Source: JAIVJM01 sp035761505 (GTDB taxonomy: Bacteria; Acidobacteriota; Blastocatellia; Pyrinomonadales; Pyrinomonadaceae). From it: a stretch of DNA of 22,262 nt. The DNA is taken from contig DASTQX010000449.1 of NCBI GenBank assembly GCA_035761505.1, positions 1 through 22,262 on the forward strand, in the 5' to 3' direction. The notes under the pieces were generated by a model that did no database searches, was not told the DNA's origin, and worked only from the letters and a program-made list of their open reading frames with translations. The translations under genes and the position numbers were made by a program. The first letter of the stretch is position 1. Each line of letters opens with the position of its first letter. This document shows positions 8,182 through 16,325 of the stretch, piece after piece.

Positions 8182-9222
8182 ATGGCGCAGCAAACGACCA
8201 TCATCCCCGTCGCGGGCGGCAAAGGCGGTGTCGGGAAGACGTTCCTCACGGCTAACCTCGCCGTCGCCTTAGCCCTGCGCGGACACACGACCATCGCCGT
8301 CGACCTCGACCTCGGCAACTCTAACCTCCACAGCTTTCTCGGACTGGAGAACCGCTACGCGGGCTTCGGTGAGTTCCTGCGGGCGGGGGCGCGGCGCGCG
8401 CCGGAGGAGTTGGTCGTGCGGACGAGCGTGCCGGGTTTGGGGTTCGTCGCGGGCGACGGGCGGATGCCGTTCATGGCGAACATCACCTACAACCAGAAGC
8501 GCTCGCTGCTGCGCGCACTCAAGCAACTCCCGGCCCGCTACGTGCTGCTCGACTTGAGCGCGGGAACCTCCTTCAACACCCTCGACCTCTTCCTCGCGGG
8601 CGACTCCGGCATCCTCGTAACGACGCCCGAACACCCGGCGCTGATGAACATGCTCGTCTTCATCAAGAACGCCGTCCTGCGCGCGCTCGAACAAGCCCTG
8701 CGCGGGAGCGGCTTGACGGCGGAACGGCTCAACGAGTTGTACCGGCAAGGTGTCGAAGACCCGGTCTTCACGGTCGAGCGCTTCCGGCGCGAACTGGCGG
8801 AGACTCACTCGGCGGCCCTGCCCTTGATAGATAAGGTCTGCCGCCGCATCAGGCCGCGCATCGTCCACAACATGCTTGAGAGCTTGCAGGACACGGAGAC
8901 CTTTGCGCGGATTGACAGCACGCTCGAAGAGGCGCTCTCGGTCGAGTGCGACCACATCGGCGCGATTCCTTACGACGCTTCCGTCCGCCAGTCGCTGCGG
9001 CGTCCCGGCATCTTCCTCACACAGTCCCCCGCCTCGAAGACCGCCGCCGCCGTCGAGAGGATCGCACAGAGAGTCTTGCTCTACTGGGACGAGCCCATCG
9101 AGGAGAGCGCGAAGTTGTTGAGAGACTACGCGCGCGTGCTGTTGGCGGAAGAGACGCGGCGCGGCGAGGGCGAAGGCGTTGAAGGCGAAGGCGGGCCGCG
9201 ACCGCAGACGCCGCCGCGCTAG
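8182..9222 (+). CDS. MinD/ParA-family P-loop ATPase
   Basis: 346 residues. A deviant Walker A motif, GGKGGVGKT, lies at residues 12-20 (signature Lys14, P-loop Lys19). The Walker A' segment VDLDLGNSNLH follows, with Asp41 and Asp43, and a switch-II-like VLLDLSAGTS appears around residue 120. These are the hallmarks of MinD/FlhG/ParA ATPases, which dimerise with ATP and position or partition cellular structures. The middle has a family-atypical helical stretch (LRALEQALRGSGLTAERLNELYRQG onward), and the C-terminus is a disordered-looking Gly/Glu/Arg tail. I see no clear C-terminal membrane-targeting helix of the classical MinD type. No strong Shine-Dalgarno site precedes the ATG. It begins 76 bp after the YkgJ gene. 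In this setting it could localise the injection particle or its assembly, but a function unrelated to the cluster is equally possible. Confidence 0.92.
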   Translation: MAQQTTIIPVAGGKGGVGKTFLTANLAVALALRGHTTIAVDLDLGNSNLHSFLGLENRYAGFGEFLRAGARRAPEELVVRTSVPGLGFVAGDGRMPFMANITYNQKRSLLRALKQLPARYVLLDLSAGTSFNTLDLFLAGDSGILVTTPEHPALMNMLVFIKNAVLRALEQALRGSGLTAERLNELYRQGVEDPVFTVERFRRELAETHSAALPLIDKVCRRIRPRIVHNMLESLQDTETFARIDSTLEEALSVECDHIGAIPYDASVRQSLRRPGIFLTQSPASKTAAAVERIAQRVLLYWDEPIEESAKLLRDYARVLLAEETRRGEGEGVEGEGGPRPQTPPR

Positions 9223-10706
9223 CCCGCCGGGAAGTTCCGCGCGCCGAGCCTCGCGGCGTTCCGGGGCGACTCACCTCGCTCTCTGCCGCCGCCGCCGGAC
9301 GTGCTCCTCAGCTCGCCGACATCAATCCCGTGCTTGCAGATCAGTTCCCAGAACGCGCGCCGGTTCTTCCCCGCCGCGCGCGCGGCCTCGCTCACGTTGC
9401 CGCCGCAGGCGCAGAGCAGGCGGACGAGGTAGTTCCGCTCGAATTCGCTGATGGCCTGCGCCTTCGCCTCCCTGAAAGAGACGTTCGCGTTCGACTCCTG
9501 CGCCGCGAAGAGGAGGTCGCCCGCGCCGATTAGCGGGCCGTCGCAGAGCGCGACCGCCGCTTCGACGACGTTCTCCAACTCGCGCACGTTACCTGGCCAC
9601 GGGTGCATGAGCATGTTCGTCAGGGCGTCGCGCGAGAACTGCCGGGCGGGACACTTGAAGCGGGCCGCGTACTTCGCTACGAAGTGACGAGCGAGCAACG
9701 TGATGTCTTCGTGGCGCTGCCGGAGCGAGGGCAGCCGAATCTGCGCGACGTTCAGCCGGTAGTAGAGGTCTTTGCGGAACTCGCCGTCGCGCACGCGCTG
9801 CTGCAAGTCGCCGTTCGTCGCGGCGATGACCCGCACGTCGGCGCTCCTGATTTTGTTCGAGCCGAGCGGGCGGTATTCCATCTCCTGAAGAAAGCGGAGG
9901 AGCTTCGCTTGCACGCTGAGGCTCAGGCCGTCAACTTCGTCGAGAAAGAGCGTTCCCTGATCTGCCGCCGCGATGAGCCCTTGAGTCTTCGTCACCGCGC
10001 CCGTGAAGGCTCCGCGCTCGTGGCCGAAGAGTTCGCTCTCGGCCAGTTCGGGCGGGATGGCGCTGCAATCAATCGGGACGAACGGGCGGTCGTGCCGTGG
10101 GCTGAGATAATGCAGCGTGCGCGCGACCAACTCTTTGCCCGTCCCCGTCTCGCCCCAGATCATGACGGTCACGTCGCACCGCGCGAGCAGCGGCAGCTTC
10201 CTCGTCTCTTCGAGGAAGGCGGGACTTTCGCCGAGCAGCACGACGCGCTGCGTGCCGAGTTGCTCGCGCAAGCTCCCCCTGACCGAAGAGGTCAGACGGC
10301 TGTGCCGGACGAGACGCCAGAGGCGCGGCAGAACGCTGGCCGGGGTGAACGGCGGGGTGATGAAGTCGGTCGCGCCCATCTCGATGAAGGTGTGGATTTG
10401 CGTGGCCTCGAAGTCGTGCGCGGCGACGATGACGGGAACGTCCGAGGGGCAAGAGTCGAGCAGCTTGTCCAACGGGACATCGGCGCCGGAAGCCTGCTTG
10501 TCCAGCGACAGGACAATCAGGGCGGGCCTTTGTCCGCAGCTCAACTGCTTGAGCCTCGCGAGGTAATCGGCGGTGAGCGGAGACACCACCGGCGCGGTGA
10601 GAATTTCAAAGTCCGCCTGTTCGAGAACGTGTTTCAGAGGGCCGGGGCGGCTGGCGTCAGTTTGAAGCTCTACCAGCAGCACTGTGAGGGCGCTGGGTGT
10701 GTGCAT
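9219..10706 (-). CDS. sigma-54-dependent transcriptional activator with degenerate receiver domain
   Basis: 495 residues in three parts. Residues 1-130 look like a response-regulator receiver, but the key residues are lost. The phosphoacceptor position reads LIVLSLDK (Ser instead of Asp), the acidic pocket is reduced (LLVELQTD), and the conserved Lys is Pro in DFITPPF. Residues ~165-400 are an AAA+ sigma-54 interaction domain with Walker A GETGTGKE (185-192), GAFTGA (232-237), Walker B LFLDEVD (Asp256, Glu257) and WPGNVRELENVVE. Residues ~430-480 are a Fis-type helix-turn-helix (GGNVSEAARAAGKNRRAFWELICKHGI). It should therefore open sigma-54 promoters, but probably without classical phosphorylation control. 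The ATG is preceded by GGAAGG with 8 bp spacing. The stop shares CTAG with the convergent MinD-like gene. Its targets are unknown; I found no convincing -24/-12 site nearby. Confidence 0.95.
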   Translation of the reverse strand: MHTPSALTVLLVELQTDASRPGPLKHVLEQADFEILTAPVVSPLTADYLARLKQLSCGQRPALIVLSLDKQASGADVPLDKLLDSCPSDVPVIVAAHDFEATQIHTFIEMGATDFITPPFTPASVLPRLWRLVRHSRLTSSVRGSLREQLGTQRVVLLGESPAFLEETRKLPLLARCDVTVMIWGETGTGKELVARTLHYLSPRHDRPFVPIDCSAIPPELAESELFGHERGAFTGAVTKTQGLIAAADQGTLFLDEVDGLSLSVQAKLLRFLQEMEYRPLGSNKIRSADVRVIAATNGDLQQRVRDGEFRKDLYYRLNVAQIRLPSLRQRHEDITLLARHFVAKYAARFKCPARQFSRDALTNMLMHPWPGNVRELENVVEAAVALCDGPLIGAGDLLFAAQESNANVSFREAKAQAISEFERNYLVRLLCACGGNVSEAARAAGKNRRAFWELICKHGIDVGELRSTSGGGGRERGESPRNAARLGARNFPAG

Positions 10707-11094
10707 GGGATTTACCTTCCAAACTTAGAACGCGAGGCGTCCTCACCAACGTCGGGAGTGAGGGGACGGAGAGTTGACGGCTCAGGGAGGCAAGCGCCTG
10801 TCTCTCTATTGCCGAGAAGCGAAGTTGTAAAGGGATGTTGATTAGGGGAAGAATCAAAATCCCGAATGACGCCCACCCGTGAACGTGAGCCCGGCGAAGT
10901 GTAACTGGCAGGAATTAACCCTTTTGAGGCCGACAAATGTATGCCGGAGTAGCGCGGGTGTCAATAGCTTTGAGGCCGCCGTCCGGGAGAAAGGACGAAG
11001 ACGGCCTCCCCGGCGGGGGCGGTCGGTCGCGCGTGCGGGCCGTGTGAGGGAGCGACGGAAGGAGCGATGAACTTTAAGAGATGGGGCCGCCGCT
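10707..11094. other. 388-bp intergenic region with a hairpin and a 10-bp direct repeat
   Basis: No credible gene is seen here. It separates the start of the sigma-54 activator gene from the end of the dehydrogenase gene, both on the - strand, so it should hold the activator's promoter. The sequence TTTGAGGCCG occurs twice in direct orientation, at 10923-10932 and 10969-10978. The second copy begins a stem (GAGGCC plus GTC pairing with GACGGCCTC, with a 3-base bulge) at 10972-11008, which lacks a T tract. I could not find a convincing -35/-10 or -24/-12 pair. Confidence 0.4.
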
Positions 11095-11862
11095 TCAGTA
11101 TTGCGTGACCTGTTGCGTGAGGCCGCCGTCCACGTAGTACGTGCTGCCGGTCACGTAGGCGGCCTCGTCGCTTGCGAGGAAGGCGGCGACCGCCGCGACC
11201 TCCTCCGGCTTGCCGAAGCGGCCCCAGGGGATTTCCGAAATCGCCTCTTCCTTCGCCTTCGCGTCGTCGAGGACGGCCTGATTAATCGGCGTGGCGATGG
11301 CTCCGGGCGCGATGTTGTTGACGTTGATGCGGTGCGGCGCAAGCTCTATGGCGAGGTTGCGCATCATCATCCGGACGCCGCCCTTCGAGGCGCAGTAAGA
11401 GGTGTAGCCGGGGAAGGGAATGTCTTCGTGCACCGACGAGGTATAGATGAGCTTGCCGCCCTCGCCCTGCTGCACCATCCGGCGGGCCGCCGCCTGACTG
11501 ACGACGAACGCGCCGTAGAGATTGACCGAGATGACCTTGTTCCATTCCTCGTCGGTCGCTTCGAGGAAGGGCCGCTTGATCTCGATGCCTGCGTTGCAGA
11601 CGGCGATGTCGAGCCGCCCGAACTTCTCCGAGACCTCCGACACCATCCGCTCTACGTCGGCGCGTTTGGACACGTCGGCCCCGATTGTCATACCGGGCGT
11701 GGTGAGCGAGTCCGCGACGGCGCGCGCCTCCTCCTCGTTCTGCCCGCGCGGCATGTAGTTGACGGCGACGTGCGCGCCCTCCGTGGCGAAGCGCTCGGCG
11801 ATGGCACGACCGATGCCGCTGCTCGCGCCCGTCACGAGCGCGACTTTACCTTCCAGCCTCAT
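11095..11862 (-). CDS. classical short-chain dehydrogenase/reductase (SDR), glucose 1-dehydrogenase-like
   Basis: 255 residues, the normal length of a classical SDR. An N-terminal Rossmann fold carries the cofactor motif TGASSGIGRAIA (from about residue 11), followed by the structural CNAG motif and the catalytic set Ser143 (YTSSVHED), Tyr156 and Lys160 (YCASK). The PGAIATPIN loop and the C-terminal YVTGSTYYVDGGLT are standard. It is an NAD(P)-dependent oxidoreductase. The overall sequence looks like the 'glucose 1-dehydrogenase' or 3-oxoacyl-ACP-reductase-like group, but the substrate cannot be read from sequence. The YxxxN/G cofactor loop reads VNYMPRGQNEEEA, with a slightly extended, Arg-containing stretch that may favour NADP. 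It appears to be transcribed from its own promoter (TATAAT at 11883-11888), with an AGGGGGAA ribosome site, so it is probably a single-gene unit. Confidence 0.96.
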   Translation of the reverse strand: MRLEGKVALVTGASSGIGRAIAERFATEGAHVAVNYMPRGQNEEEARAVADSLTTPGMTIGADVSKRADVERMVSEVSEKFGRLDIAVCNAGIEIKRPFLEATDEEWNKVISVNLYGAFVVSQAAARRMVQQGEGGKLIYTSSVHEDIPFPGYTSYCASKGGVRMMMRNLAIELAPHRINVNNIAPGAIATPINQAVLDDAKAKEEAISEIPWGRFGKPEEVAAVAAFLASDEAAYVTGSTYYVDGGLTQQVTQY

Positions 11863-11882
11863 CTGATTTTCCCCCTTGAAAT

Positions 11883-11913
11883 ATTATATCGCGGAATCCT
11901 TATTCGAGGTCAC
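11883..11913 (-). promoter_or_regulatory. sigma-70-type promoter of the SDR gene
   Basis: Read on the - strand, a perfect TATAAT lies at 11883-11888. An upstream GTGACC at 11908-11913 is a fair -35 with a 19-bp spacer. The expected transcript start is near 11876, leaving a leader of about 14 bases before the ATG at 11862. This fits the SDR gene and leaves little room for leader control. Confidence 0.5.
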
Positions 11914-11983
11914 GTGCTCGGAGGCTGAGCGGTATCAACTCATCCTGCTGACGGCCTTTTCGTCCTCCCTACCGGCGACGCGC

Positions 11984-14900
11984 TCACGGCGCGAAGCGCT
12001 GGCGGTACTCGATGGAATCAATGAAGGCGAAGACCATCTGGGCTTGGCGGAAATCGCCGCCAAACTCGTTGAGCTTGCCGAGCCAGAAGTTATAACCGCC
12101 GTAGTTCGTGTCCGGCAAGTCGTTCGGGTTCCTCCTGAGATAACCGAAGAACTGCATCAGCACGAACGCCTTGTTCGTCTCCATCGAGGCGAGGTCTGAG
12201 TCTTCGGCCACCTTGCGCAAGACCGAAGCCCTGCCCGCCGACGTGTTGTTGGCCGTCAACTCGGCGACGAGGTTGGCGCGCTCGGTGTCGGAGAGCACAC
12301 CGCCCGCGTTCGCGTTCAAGGCGTCCACGAACTGCTCCGGCGTCATGCTCGAAGGGAAGGCCGTCGTAAACCGCGAGCGCGCGACGAACTCCTGCGCAAA
12401 GGCCGTCTTGTTGGCGTCGAGCCGTTCGGGCCAGCCCGCCGTCCCGACGATTACGTCCTTCCCGATTCTCTGCGTGTCGGGCAGAAACTCGTGGAGCCTG
12501 ACGACGGGGACGGGAATCTGGATAGGCACGCCGTTCTGCGTCGCCTGACCCGTGGCGTCTCCGTAAGCCGCCTTGTACATGCGATGGACTAAGAAGCCGG
12601 TCTCCTGAAACTCTATCGAGAGGAAGAAGGCGGCTGATGTATCCACGCGCTTCAAGGCGCGGCACTGAGAGTCCGCGCCGCACGACTCGATACCATTGAC
12701 CCAGAAGGCGAGGCCGCCCGCGTCGGGCTCGCGGTTGAGGAAGTCCGCGTAATGCTGGCGGACGAAGAACTCCGAGTCGAAGGAGGCTTCCTTGACGGGG
12801 CTTGGGCCGTCCGCCGCGTCGTTGTCGGTGATCTGGACGGTGGCGGTCGCCTGCGCGCCCAACTCCGCGCCCGAAGGGTCGCTGAGCGTGAGGCTGAAGC
12901 TCTCGCCGTCGTCGTCGAAGCGGTCGTCGGCGATGACGACTTGGAAGCTCGCCAGCGATTGGCCGGAGGCGAAGCGGAGCCTGCCGAGGGCGGCGGTGTA
13001 GTCCCTCCGCTCGCTCGCCGTGATGTCGCCGGTGGCGTAGCTGACGAACGTCTCGCCGGAGAGGTCGCCCGTGCGAGTGACGTTGACGGTCACCGCGCCG
13101 CCCGCGCCCTCGGCGGCGGCGAACGTGGCGGCGTCAAACTGCACCCTCGTCGTGTCGTCGTTGACTATCGTCGCGATGCCCTGCGCCGCCGCAACCGACG
13201 CGTTCGAGGGGTTGCTCAGATTGACGAAGAAGGTCTCGTCCGGCTCGTTGCTGCTGTCGCCGACGACAAGGACGTTAATCACGCCGGAAGTCGTCCCGGC
13301 GGGGATGGTGAGCGTGCCGGAGGCGCTCTGGTAATCGAAGACCGAAGTGGCCGTGCCGTCGGCGGTGGCGAAGCCGACCGAAACCGACTTGCCGCTGGCC
13401 TGCGAGAGCGTGACGGTCAGGCCGAAGGGGTTATTGACCTGTCCCTCCGGCGCGGTCACGTTGCCGATGGAGAGCGACGGCTCAAGGTCGTTGTCGTTGA
13501 TCGTCCCCGCGCCCGTGCGGTCGGCGATGAGGGCGTTGACCGGCTCGAAGAGGTTGAGCGTGAAGCCTTCGTCGAACTCGTCGGTGGCGTCGCCCACAAC
13601 GGGAACGGTCGTCGTCTGGCTCGTGACGCCCGGCGCGAAGGTGAGCGTGCCGGAGACGGGCTGGAAGTCTTCGCCGCGCTCGGCGCTCAAGGCGCGCGTG
13701 ACGAACTTGACGGTCACTTCCTGCGCGCTCGCCGCCGCGAGCGTGACGTTGAAGATCGCGTTGACGGTTCCCGCGTCCGTCTCCGTGACCGTCACGTCGT
13801 CCACCGAGAGGCGGGCGGCGGGCGGCGCGAGGGCGTCGCCGCAGGTGTTAAGCAGGACGGCGAGCGCGCCGCTCCCGGCGGCGGTGAGATCAACGCGACC
13901 GTCGCCGTCGAGGTCGCCGACAGCGATGGAGTTCGGGGACGTGGGGACGGCCCAAGTGGTCGGCGAGCCGAAGCCGCCCGCGCCGTTGCCGATGAGGACG
14001 GTCACGCTCCCCCCGGTGTTGTTGCCCGTGGCGATGTCCTGCACGCCGTCGCCGTTGAAGTCGGCGACGGCGAGCGAGGTGGGCCGAATCCCGACTTGAG
14101 TGTTGACGCGCGGGGCGAAGTGCGCCGTCCCGTCGCCGATGAGCACCGACACCTCGTTGGTGAACTCGTTGGCGAGGGCGAAGTCGAGCTTGCCGTCGCT
14201 GTTGAAGTCGGCGGCGACGATGGCCCCCGGCCCCGTGTTGTCGCCGAAGTTGGTGTTGAGCGGCGCGGCGAAGTTGCCTGCGCCGTCGCCGAGCAGAATC
14301 GAGAAGCTGTTGTCGGAGACGGCCAGATCAACCTTCCCATCGTTGTTGAAGTCGCCGACGGCGAGTTCCTGCGGGTTGGGCGCGGTGTTGAAGTTGACGG
14401 GGCTGCCGAAGCCGCCCGCGCCGTTGCCGAGCAGCACCGTGACCGCGTGGACTCCGAGGCGGATGGCGAGCAGGTCGTCTCTGCCGTCGGCGTTGACATC
14501 GCTGACGGCGACGAACATGGGGTTGAAGGGCGGCGAGCCGAGGCTTACGGCGGAGGGCGCGGCGAAGCCGCCCGCGCCGTCGCCGAGCAGCACGGAGAGG
14601 CCGCCGAGGAAGTTGGCCGTAACGAGGTCGGGCTTCGAGTCTTCGTTGAAGTCGCCGACGCTCACCCAGAACGGGCGCTGCCCGGCGGCGAAGTCCGAGG
14701 CGTCGCCGAAAGAGCCCGTCCCCGTGCCGAGGCGGACGCTCACGCTGTTGACGTTCTCGTTCGCCATCACGGCGTCGAGCGCGCCGTCGCCGTCGAAGTC
14801 CGCGAGCGCCGTCGAGACGACGTTGCGCGTCCCCGTCGGGTGCGAGGGCGTCGCGGCGAAGTTGCCCGCGCCGTCTCCGGCGAAGGGCACGACCGTGTTG

Positions 14901-16000
14901 GACTGAGTGCCGGCGACGATGAGGTCGTCGCTGCCGTCGAGGTTGAAGTCGGTGACGGCCAAGTAGAGCGCGCCGACGCCGGTGACGACGCTCCGCGCCG
15001 CGCCGAAGCCGCCCGCGCCGTCGCCGAGCCGGACGGAGACGCCCCCCATGAGCGTCCCGGCGGCGATGTCCGCGTCGCCGTCGTTGTCGAAGTCTCCGGC
15101 GACGATGGAGTTGCCGGACGAGGGGAGAGGCAGGTTGGCTGCCGCCACGAAGCGCCCGTCGCCGACCCCGTTGAGGATCGTGACCCTGAGCGGGCTGAAG
15201 GCGGTCACGGCCAGATCGAGTCTGCCGTCGCCGTTGAAGTCGGCGGCGGCGGCGAATTCGGACCCCGACCCGGCGGCGGAATCAAGACGGGCCGCGAAGC
15301 CCCCGGCCCCGTCGCCCGGAAGGACGGAGACAGTGCCCGAACCGCGATTCATGGCGGCGAGGTCGGTCTTCCCGTCGAGGTTGAAGTCCGCCGCGACGAG
15401 CGAGCGCGGGCCGTTGCCGACGGCGAAAGTGCTGAACGGCCCGAAGCCGCCCGTGCCATCGCCGATGAGGACGCTGACCGAAGAGCCGTCGCTACTCGCC
15501 GACGCGAGGTCGGGGTTTCCGTCGCCGTTGAAGTCGGCGATGACGACGTAAGCCGGGTCGGTGCCGACGCTCACCTGCGTCGCCGCCGCGAGCCCGCCGA
15601 GGCCGTCGCCCAGAAAAATCGAGAGCGTCTCCGAAGTGATGTTGGCGCTCACCACGTCCTCGTTCCCGTCTTTGTTGAAGTCCCCGACGGCGACCGAAAA
15701 AGGGGTCACGCCCCCGGCGGGGAGATTAACCGGAGGCGGAGAGAAGCTCTCGCCGCCGCCGAGGAGCACCGAGATGGTGTTGGAGAAGCCGTTGGCGGTG
15801 ATTACGTCGGGCCTGCCGTCTTTGTTGAGGTCGCCGACGGCGACGGCTTGGAGGCTGCCGCCGCAGCAGCCGGTGCCGACTTTGAAGGCGAGCGCGGCGT
15901 TAAAACTGGCCGCGCCGCAAGTGGCCGAAGACGCGGACGGGGCGGCGCTCGACGACGCCAGACAGGCGACGACCGTCACCAGAAACAATAATCTTTTCAT
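11984..16000 (-). CDS. secreted FG-GAP (VCBS) repeat protein with Calx-beta repeats and DUF4214-like C-terminus
   Basis: 1338 residues. A Sec signal peptide is clear (MKRLLFLVTVVACLASSSAA, cleavage around residue 20-27). Residues ~50-715 hold 14 FG-GAP/VCBS repeats, each with a calcium-binding loop of the type DFNxDGxxDL (for example GDLNKDGRPDV and ADFNGDGNPDL). They are spaced about 48 residues apart, which would make two seven-bladed propellers. Residues ~725-1065 are three Calx-beta domains, with segments such as YQSASGTLTIPAGTTSG and VVGDSSNEPDETFFVNL and ends like INDND. Residues ~1073-1338 resemble the DUF4214-type helical domain (FFVRQHYADFLNREPDAGGLAFWV, and YGGYNFWLGKLNEFGGDF) common in secreted proteins of Acidobacteriota. 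It is probably a calcium-binding extracellular or surface protein for adhesion or matrix; no enzymatic motif is seen. Four cysteines in the DUF4214-like part and near the mature N-terminus may form disulfides. Confidence 0.95.
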   Translation of the reverse strand: MKRLLFLVTVVACLASSSAAPSASSATCGAASFNAALAFKVGTGCCGGSLQAVAVGDLNKDGRPDVITANGFSNTISVLLGGGESFSPPPVNLPAGGVTPFSVAVGDFNKDGNEDVVSANITSETLSIFLGDGLGGLAAATQVSVGTDPAYVVIADFNGDGNPDLASASSDGSSVSVLIGDGTGGFGPFSTFAVGNGPRSLVAADFNLDGKTDLAAMNRGSGTVSVLPGDGAGGFAARLDSAAGSGSEFAAAADFNGDGRLDLAVTAFSPLRVTILNGVGDGRFVAAANLPLPSSGNSIVAGDFDNDGDADIAAGTLMGGVSVRLGDGAGGFGAARSVVTGVGALYLAVTDFNLDGSDDLIVAGTQSNTVVPFAGDGAGNFAATPSHPTGTRNVVSTALADFDGDGALDAVMANENVNSVSVRLGTGTGSFGDASDFAAGQRPFWVSVGDFNEDSKPDLVTANFLGGLSVLLGDGAGGFAAPSAVSLGSPPFNPMFVAVSDVNADGRDDLLAIRLGVHAVTVLLGNGAGGFGSPVNFNTAPNPQELAVGDFNNDGKVDLAVSDNSFSILLGDGAGNFAAPLNTNFGDNTGPGAIVAADFNSDGKLDFALANEFTNEVSVLIGDGTAHFAPRVNTQVGIRPTSLAVADFNGDGVQDIATGNNTGGSVTVLIGNGAGGFGSPTTWAVPTSPNSIAVGDLDGDGRVDLTAAGSGALAVLLNTCGDALAPPAARLSVDDVTVTETDAGTVNAIFNVTLAAASAQEVTVKFVTRALSAERGEDFQPVSGTLTFAPGVTSQTTTVPVVGDATDEFDEGFTLNLFEPVNALIADRTGAGTINDNDLEPSLSIGNVTAPEGQVNNPFGLTVTLSQASGKSVSVGFATADGTATSVFDYQSASGTLTIPAGTTSGVINVLVVGDSSNEPDETFFVNLSNPSNASVAAAQGIATIVNDDTTRVQFDAATFAAAEGAGGAVTVNVTRTGDLSGETFVSYATGDITASERRDYTAALGRLRFASGQSLASFQVVIADDRFDDDGESFSLTLSDPSGAELGAQATATVQITDNDAADGPSPVKEASFDSEFFVRQHYADFLNREPDAGGLAFWVNGIESCGADSQCRALKRVDTSAAFFLSIEFQETGFLVHRMYKAAYGDATGQATQNGVPIQIPVPVVRLHEFLPDTQRIGKDVIVGTAGWPERLDANKTAFAQEFVARSRFTTAFPSSMTPEQFVDALNANAGGVLSDTERANLVAELTANNTSAGRASVLRKVAEDSDLASMETNKAFVLMQFFGYLRRNPNDLPDTNYGGYNFWLGKLNEFGGDFRQAQMVFAFIDSIEYRQRFAP

Positions 16001-16212
16001 AACACTTTTCCATCTCGTGTGAGTTTGGGGTCATGGGCCGCGTCAACGCTTTACGCGGGGCGGCTCGAACGGGGCGCTGCGGCACCGGCGGGACACGCCG
16101 CGCGTGGTAGAGCTTCAGCGACAAACACTTTGTTGGCGATTTGCGTGAAAACCTTGGGGAGAAAGGTCAGGGTAAGGATGAACCGCGCGGCAACACCCCC
16201 GTCGGAAGGGTG

Positions 16213-16241
16213 AATATAAAGTCCCCCCGGCGCGGCGTCAA
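16213..16241 (-). promoter_or_regulatory. sigma-70-type promoter of the FG-GAP protein gene
   Basis: On the - strand, TTGACG (16236-16241) and TATATT (16213-16218) are separated by exactly 17 bp, one mismatch each from the consensus hexamers. Transcription would start near 16206, giving a leader of about 205 bases before the ATG at 16000. The -35 box lies inside one arm of the inverted repeat 16234-16325, so a protein binding that repeat would block it. Confidence 0.6.
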
Positions 16242-16325
16242 GGACTGGAGATTAAAGACTTGAGGCTTGAAGGCTTGTCCTCATCTCAAACTTGAAATGG
16301 CTTTGCCCTAAAAGTCCTTGATGCC
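16234..16325. repeat. 13-bp inverted repeat flanking a 66-bp spacer, overlapping a -35 box
   Basis: GGCGTCAAGGACT at 16234-16246 and AGTCCTTGATGCC at 16313-16325 are inverted copies with one mismatch (G/A at the fourth base); nine bases (TCAAGGACT) match perfectly. One arm covers the -35 of the FG-GAP promoter. The other lies about 30 bp from the stop of the XRE regulator gene. Confidence 0.8.

Noticed and set aside
9603..10841. 412-codon + strand open frame across the sigma-54 activator
   Set aside because: It overlaps the intact AAA+ and receiver coding frame on the other strand and shows no recognisable domain.
10860..10930. Possible sigma-54 (-24/-12) promoter around CTGGCAGGAATTAACC
   Set aside because: The GG dinucleotide is there, but no GC follows at the required 10-base spacing on either strand.
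12752..15991. 1079-codon open frame on the + strand opposite the FG-GAP gene
   Set aside because: It is antisense to clear FG-GAP and Calx-beta repeats. The product is a Val/Ala/Arg/Glu/Gly-rich pseudo-repeat that mirrors the repeated sense codons.
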